Origin: an uncultured Eubacteriales bacterium | Lineage (GTDB): Bacteria > Bacillota > Clostridia > Peptostreptococcales > Anaerovoracaceae | Direction of reading: 5' to 3' | DNA: 64,000 bases | Assembly (NCBI GenBank): GCA_902763505.1 | Contig: CACWSO010000006.1 | Coordinates: forward strand, 56,240-120,239 | Part shown: positions 59,129 through 64,000 of the stretch, piece after piece | How the letters are laid out: every line of letters starts with the position of its first letter | Position numbering within the stretch: position 1 is the first letter of the stretch | Program-made: the position numbers and the translations under genes | Notes under the pieces: model-generated | Told to the model about the DNA's origin: nothing | What the model saw: the letters and a program-made list of their open reading frames with translations, nothing else | Database searches by the model: none

Positions 59129-62100
59129 TTACTTTGTCTTTACTGCTTTCGGCAGAGACCATTCAGAGTAGAAGTTCTTGCCGCCATACTTGGTATAGGT
59201 TCTCACTTGAACATAGTACTTGGTCTTCTTTGCAAGCCCCTTAATCTTCTTACTCTTTGAGCTCTTGCCCGCAGTTGTGTACTTGGCTCCGCTCATGATC
59301 GGGCTCGTTGAATATCTGATCTGGTATCCATTGAACTTCTTCTGATTTGCCTTGCTCTGCTTCTTCCACTTAGCTGTGAACGCATTCTTTGCTTTACTAA
59401 CCTTAAAGGATTTAACATAGTAGTTGGCGTAACCATTAAGAATGTGCCTGTTCATTATTTCTCCGCATACTGTGCACTGATAATAATCCAGGCCGTCTTT
59501 CAGATAACCCGCTTTATTCACCACGTGTTTCCATTTGTGACCGAGGGCAGGAATCCCTTTCTGCTCAACGATTGTTTTGTCGCAGACGGAGCAATGGCTT
59601 CCTTCCGTCTTGCCTGGTTTTGTGCAGGTCGCCGGTACTGCCTCGTCGATCACGATTGTGTGAGGGACCATTGCAAGTTCCTTTGTTTCTGTCACGCTGC
59701 AGCGTTCACATGTTTTGGTCATTTCACCCTTTTCGGTGCATGTGGCAGGTTTGGCGACTTCCCAGGTTCCCCACTTGTGACCGAGTTCATCGATGTTCTC
59801 AACCGTCTTGGCTTGAACTTTAAAAGCATCGTTTGTGAACGCCTCTGATGTGTAGGTTGTTTCGCCCTTTACTTCACAGGATGCAGGTTTCGTTACCTCT
59901 CCGGCTGCGTTAACTGTTTCAGTCTCAGTTTCACCGCATTCAGCGCATACTCGAGTCGCGGTGACTTTGCTGAAGTCATCTGCCCATTCGTAAGTAGGAA
60001 CCCCGAAATTGTGCGTATGTGCTGCCGCTTCAACTTTTTCAAAAAGATAGATTGTTTGTGAGGTCGAATTGTAGGTCGAAGCGAATCCGTTTTCGTAGTA
60101 AACCGTGTAGGTGTTCTGACCGCCGATGTGCTGCAGCTGGTTGTCGGTATACGTCCAGTATCTGTCAGCATACTGCTGCCCACTAAAGATCTTGACTTCT
60201 CCGCTCTTGCCTTCCAAATAATCTGTACCGTTTGTGATGTTGAATCCATCTCTATTGGCGTCAGCAGTCCAAACGATATTTGCTTCCTCAGCGGATACGT
60301 ACTTATCAGATGCTCCGTCTCCGTCAGCATCTCCTTTCCTGATTACGACGCCTGTGCTCCCCATGTCGGCTCCGCCCGAAGTTCCGCCTGGATTGGTCAG
60401 CGCATATGCGCTTCCTGCATGGTTAGCATTTACAATCAGGTAATCCTTTCCGTCTGTCATCTGATCTGTCTGTTTGTAAATTGTTCCCTCAGCAGGTGCT
60501 GGGTCATCAGGTTCATTTGCTCCGCTTCCTGCTTTTGCGAAGAGGCGAATCGTTGCCCCTTCAGATTCTTCCTTGCTCGTTCCGAAGACCCCATCGCTGC
60601 AAGTCACATAATATGTTCCTGAACTGCTCGTTTCGTAAGATAACTTGCCGTTTGCATAGAATACTGCCCGTCCGCTGGTATAGGTCATGATGCCATTGCT
60701 GCTTGTTGGATAGAAGTATCTTCCGTCATTTGTCAGATAGCCATCTGATGTGTACTCCCATACCACATCCGTATCATCTGTAAGAATGAACGCCGGATCA
60801 TCTTCCGTTGCTGCTGTAATGTCAAATGCAGCTGAAGTAATATCATCGCTTGCATTCTTGATGGCATATACGCTTCCGTCATCCTTCGTAACGGCGATGA
60901 TATATTTCTGACCGTCTTCAAAAGTGTTTACTTCTTCATAGCGGGTTCCATCTGCTGGCGTCGGGTCGTCCGGTGTAGGGTCATCCGGTTCGTCCGGGCC
61001 GAATGGCGAGACAATTCCTTCCTTGACCTTTTCATAAAGATAAACCTTACCATCAGTCGAATTATAGGTCGACTTAAATCCGCCGTCATAATATACCTTG
61101 TAAGTGTTGTTGCCACCTTCATGCTGCAGCTGGTTTCCAGTATAAATCCAGCCTCTGTCAGCATACTGCTGTTCGCTAAAGATCTTGACTTCTCCGCTCT
61201 TGCCTTCCAGATAATCGCTTCCGTTCTTGATGTTGTATCTGGATTCATTGGCAGAGGCTGTCCATACGATGCCGGTTTCATCAGCAGAGATATACTGATC
61301 AGATGTTCCATCACCGTCAACATCTCCGCTCTTGATTATGACGTCTGTGCTTCCCATATTGGCTCCGCTTGTAGTTCCGCCAGGATTGGTCAGGGCGTTC
61401 GCACTTCCGGCTTTGTTGGAGCTTACAATCAAATAATCCTTACCGCTCGCAAACTGATCTGTCAGTTTGTAAACTGTTCCGTCGGTTGGCGTCGGATCAT
61501 CCGGTGTCGGATCGTCTGGCGTACCCGGTTCGCCGTCTACATAAGTTCCATCCTCGGTATATTCATAGAATGTGGAAGTTGTGGCGTTTTCTTCAGACCG
61601 TAATGTGAAAATGTTCGTCACAGACTCATTTCCATTTCCGTGTGTGAGGTATTTATCCCCCGCGTCACTCTGGGATGCATTTGTGCTTTTTAATATATTT
61701 ACAATTGCTTTGCTATCTGAGGTCGTTGCAGAAATGGTCCATACATCCGAAGTATCATCAAGTTTCAGTGTACCATCATAACCTTCGTGATTATTTGGAA
61801 CGTAAGTACCATTCAGATACTCTCCATTCTGACTCTGAATATAATATCCGCTGCCATCTTCACTTTCCGTAAATGTCCAAAGCAGCTTTTCCGGAACCAC
61901 ATCTTCTCCTACTGTGTATTTCTCCCCTGCGAGGCCATTGTAAGTGAACTGCTGGTTTCCGTCAGAACCGTTTGTGTATCCTTCCTCAGCGTCTTCGGAC
62001 GTTAAGGCATAACCATCACTGGCTAGAATGACATACTTCTTACCATTCTCTGGTGTTACCCCCTGGCCTGCCGGCTTGGTAACGGTAACCTCACATGTAT

Positions 62101-63811
62101 CTTCAAGAGAACCGTCCGCATAAGATGCAGTGATTGTCGCTGTTCCAGGTGCAACACCGGTTACTTTGCCGGAGTTTACGGTTGCAACGGAAGTATTACT
62201 GCTTGACCAGGTAACATTCCTGTTTGTCGTATCTGAAGGAGTATATGTAACAGTCAGGTTTTCCGAGGAACCTGCTTCCAGTTTCAATGTTTTTGGAGAA
62301 ATCGCGATAGCAGTAGCATTTATCGGCGTCCCTTCAGTGAAAGTACCACCGTTGGTAACATTTACGCCGTTTGCATCATAATATGAGAATGTCAGCTTCT
62401 CTTCGCTGTCAATCGTAATGACCAGACCCTTTCCTTTTACAAAGGCGCTTCCACTACCGTACTCACTGTCACTCATACAACCCGCAGCTGCATAATAGAA
62501 GTTAATATCCTTGCTTTTACCATTCGCATAGTCCAAGCTGTCTCCAGGTCCATAGACTTTATCATAATGCGTATCAGATACAGAATGATTGTGTCCCCAG
62601 AGAAGGACAATCTTTTTGCCATCCGCTGCAGCATCGTTAAGCGCATCGATTACAAGATCCGCATTGACGGTCGATCTGCCGCCCATGCCATAATAACCGC
62701 TGCTGCTTCCAAAATAATGTAATGGATAATGTGTTAAAACAATAATCGGCTTATCGTTTCCGAGATCGCTAAGGTCACTGATAAGATCATCGATCTGTGA
62801 CTGTGGATAATTATCACTGTTGTTGTTCCAGTTGTCTGTTCCAAGGCAGTAAATAATATAGTTGCTGCCCGTTAATCCAACCTCCCCCTTTTTATAGTTT
62901 TCTTTTACCGGATTCGTTGTTGAAGCGTACTTACCGTTATAGAATTCATGGTTGCCTGTCGTATAAACAGCATTGGAAATGCCCTTTTGGGAAACAACAT
63001 TCATAACTTCCTGCGTGTATGTCCAGAACTGACTTTCATTTGCGGAAGCTGATCCCATATCGCCGCAAAAGCCTATGGCATTAATGCCCGTATATATCGA
63101 TGCGATTTTATCGAGCCATGTGCCAAGTCTGTCGGCAGCTTTGTTATCTGAAGAATTGTGTATGTCGGAGGTGAAGACTAATACCGTTTTACCATTAGTC
63201 GGTGTGCCTATCGTATCCCCTTCTTCTGCAGTTGCTTCTTCCTCTGCAGCTGTTTCTTCCTCTTCAGGCGGACCGCGGGTATCTTCTACGTTTCCGTCCT
63301 GACCCGTTTCGATTTCGGATTCAACGAACAGGGACAACCCATCTCCATCGTTGGATGCTTCAAAGTCCTGTGAAAAACCTAAATAAACAGGAGTATCACC
63401 CCCGGACTTCTTACCTACTGCAAGATCCCCGTTTTCATCCAGTCCAATCACATAGTCTCCATTGACCAGTAAGGTACCGCCCTCAACTTTCACCGCTGTC
63501 CATATAGCGCTGTCTGATGGATCTTTGATGTATTGGCCGTTGTCATCGGATATTACTTCTGTCGTTGCTGAGGTGACGCTTTCGCTGCCCCTTTCGAGAA
63601 TACTAACGGAACCACTGTCACTGCGCGCAACTAAATAGTTCTGTCCTGATTTCAATGTGTCTGTAAGCATGTAGACGATTTCCGTTGTATTGGAATCATT
63701 AGTCCCTGCATACACTTTGTTCAGCGAAAGATAGCTGGACTGGCCGACAATCATCATGAAGCCGACCAAAAAAGCAAACAATCGCTTACTCCGTTTCGAT
63801 ACCTGTAACAT
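59129..63811 (-). CDS. Large secreted metallophosphoesterase with repeated domains
   Basis: 1560 residues. Signal peptide 1-35 (LFAFLVGFMMIVGQSSYLSL). About 40-165: a YLVARSDSG-type repeat. Acidic linker 170-200. About 208-480: calcineurin-like phosphoesterase with Asp216/His218 (TSDIHNS), GDMG, GNHE (286-289), THYPLH (360-365) and GHNH (406-409). About 503-580: bacterial Ig-like domain. Then about four repeats of KDYLIV...IVWTA...YLEGKSGEVKIFS...YLYEKV separated by DDPTPDDPTP linkers. Near the C-terminus come Cys/His segments (CERCSVTET, CSVCDKTIVEQ, CTVCGE) and an FN3-like domain (YQIRYSTSP, YYVQVRTYTKYGG). No LPXTG anchor. Probably an extracellular phosphatase or nucleotidase. AGGAGC precedes the ATG. 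Confidence 0.9.
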   Translation of the reverse strand: MLQVSKRSKRLFAFLVGFMMIVGQSSYLSLNKVYAGTNDSNTTEIVYMLTDTLKSGQNYLVARSDSGSVSILERGSESVTSATTEVISDDNGQYIKDPSDSAIWTAVKVEGGTLLVNGDYVIGLDENGDLAVGKKSGGDTPVYLGFSQDFEASNDGDGLSLFVESEIETGQDGNVEDTRGPPEEEETAAEEEATAEEGDTIGTPTNGKTVLVFTSDIHNSSDNKAADRLGTWLDKIASIYTGINAIGFCGDMGSASANESQFWTYTQEVMNVVSQKGISNAVYTTGNHEFYNGKYASTTNPVKENYKKGEVGLTGSNYIIYCLGTDNWNNNSDNYPQSQIDDLISDLSDLGNDKPIIVLTHYPLHYFGSSSGYYGMGGRSTVNADLVIDALNDAAADGKKIVLLWGHNHSVSDTHYDKVYGPGDSLDYANGKSKDINFYYAAAGCMSDSEYGSGSAFVKGKGLVITIDSEEKLTFSYYDANGVNVTNGGTFTEGTPINATAIAISPKTLKLEAGSSENLTVTYTPSDTTNRNVTWSSSNTSVATVNSGKVTGVAPGTATITASYADGSLEDTCEVTVTKPAGQGVTPENGKKYVILASDGYALTSEDAEEGYTNGSDGNQQFTYNGLAGEKYTVGEDVVPEKLLWTFTESEDGSGYYIQSQNGEYLNGTYVPNNHEGYDGTLKLDDTSDVWTISATTSDSKAIVNILKSTNASQSDAGDKYLTHGNGNESVTNIFTLRSEENATTSTFYEYTEDGTYVDGEPGTPDDPTPDDPTPTDGTVYKLTDQFASGKDYLIVSSNKAGSANALTNPGGTTSGANMGSTDVIIKSGDVDGDGTSDQYISADETGIVWTASANESRYNIKNGSDYLEGKSGEVKIFSEQQYADRGWIYTGNQLQHEGGNNTYKVYYDGGFKSTYNSTDGKVYLYEKVKEGIVSPFGPDEPDDPTPDDPTPADGTRYEEVNTFEDGQKYIIAVTKDDGSVYAIKNASDDITSAAFDITAATEDDPAFILTDDTDVVWEYTSDGYLTNDGRYFYPTSSNGIMTYTSGRAVFYANGKLSYETSSSGTYYVTCSDGVFGTSKEESEGATIRLFAKAGSGANEPDDPAPAEGTIYKQTDQMTDGKDYLIVNANHAGSAYALTNPGGTSGGADMGSTGVVIRKGDADGDGASDKYVSAEEANIVWTADANRDGFNITNGTDYLEGKSGEVKIFSGQQYADRYWTYTDNQLQHIGGQNTYTVYYENGFASTYNSTSQTIYLFEKVEAAAHTHNFGVPTYEWADDFSKVTATRVCAECGETETETVNAAGEVTKPASCEVKGETTYTSEAFTNDAFKVQAKTVENIDELGHKWGTWEVAKPATCTEKGEMTKTCERCSVTETKELAMVPHTIVIDEAVPATCTKPGKTEGSHCSVCDKTIVEQKGIPALGHKWKHVVNKAGYLKDGLDYYQCTVCGEIMNRHILNGYANYYVKSFKVSKAKNAFTAKWKKQSKANQKKFNGYQIRYSTSPIMSGAKYTTAGKSSKSKKIKGLAKKTKYYVQVRTYTKYGGKNFYSEWSLPKAVKTK

Positions 63812-63949
63812 AAGCTGCTCCTATCTCATCCTTGAATTCCAAATAAATAACGATTGGCCGAGTGTGCTTGCTTCCGTTCTAAAGAGTGGTTGGAAGTTTA
63901 CACGGTCAAGTCCTAATTGTGGTGTAAATTGCTCATCCCGCATATTTGC

Positions 63950-64000
63950 TTATGCTGCATCGAGCAATGCCTGTTGAGTTGATGCAATGTCTTTCAGTTT
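63950..64000 (-). CDS. 3' end of an unidentified gene, partial
   Basis: The last 17 codons read KLKDIASTQQALLDAA followed by TAA at 63950-63952, and the frame is open to the window edge. The composition looks coding and helical, but it is too short to identify. No other frame in 63812-64000 is convincing; this stretch otherwise holds the upstream region of the surface gene, where I see no clear promoter. Confidence 0.35.
   Translation of the reverse strand, partial: KLKDIASTQQALLDAA

Noticed and set aside
1-64000. Insertion sequences, prophage, tRNA, rRNA or CRISPR arrays
   Set aside because: I found no transposase or integrase gene, no tRNA-like cloverleaf next to genes and no regular spacer arrays.

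Overview
The window looks like the chromosome of an anaerobic Gram-positive bacterium of the class Clostridia. Evidence: a low-GC-phylum housekeeping order (ylxM-ffh-rpsP-khpA-rimM-trmD, sepF-divIVA-lspA-rluD, gmk-rpoZ, infC-rpmI-rplT), strong AGGAGG ribosome sites, TTGACA/TATAAT promoters, oxygen-sensitive radical enzymes, a flavodiiron oxygen reductase, and no aerobic respiratory genes. I would guess the Anaerovoracaceae or relatives, but that is only an impression. Base composition is near 50% GC.

Region 1 (1-11.0 kb, all minus strand): accessory metabolism. It holds a partial carbonic anhydrase, a sugar acetyltransferase, a YgjV membrane protein, a cation efflux transporter, an OhrR/glutathione peroxidase peroxide-response pair, an HD protein, a ferredoxin-containing aldo/keto reductase with a lipoprotein, an FAH-family enzyme, an acetyltransferase-glutaredoxin fusion, and a very large flavodiiron protein fused to rubredoxin and its reductase.

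Region 2 (11.1-31.2 kb): a complete choline-degrading bacterial microcompartment locus. The minus-strand operon (26.0 to 11.1 kb) encodes choline TMA-lyase CutC, its activase CutD, two CoA-acylating aldehyde dehydrogenase homologues, PduL, a PduS-like flavo-iron-sulfur protein, an FeS-type BMC-T shell protein, BMC-H, BMC-P and EutS-type shell proteins, EutJ, EutP, EutQ and an EutT-like protein. Choline would be split to trimethylamine and acetaldehyde inside the shell; acetaldehyde goes to acetyl-CoA and then acetyl phosphate. No alcohol dehydrogenase is present. A divergent plus-strand arm carries two more EutS-type shell proteins, a second EutP, a MerR regulator, an SMR transporter pair, a DMT-like permease and an 87-residue protein. 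Three MerR-style promoters can be read directly.

Region 3 (31.3-36.6 kb, minus): an unusual operon of a DUF4125 protein, a TPR protein, a DUF4037 nucleotidyltransferase-fold protein, a second DUF4125 protein and a second MerR paralogue, preceded by a radical SAM gene followed immediately by a 32-codon ORF. This is the least explained part of the window.

Region 4 (36.7-41 kb): a TetR-controlled redox operon (two flavodoxins, aldo/keto reductase, cupin) with twin operators, and a DUF1638 gene.

Region 5 (41-59 kb): core translation, secretion, division and RNA genes with leaders and terminators, including infC with an AUA start.

Region 6 (59.1-64 kb): a 1560-residue secreted metallophosphoesterase with internal repeats.

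Two enzyme or transporter pairs in the choline locus each have one member lacking the key residue (aldehyde dehydrogenase C251 replaced by P251; SMR Glu replaced by Asn15). Together with a shell gene split by a frameshift and the DUF4037/DUF4125 operon, these are the points most worth testing.
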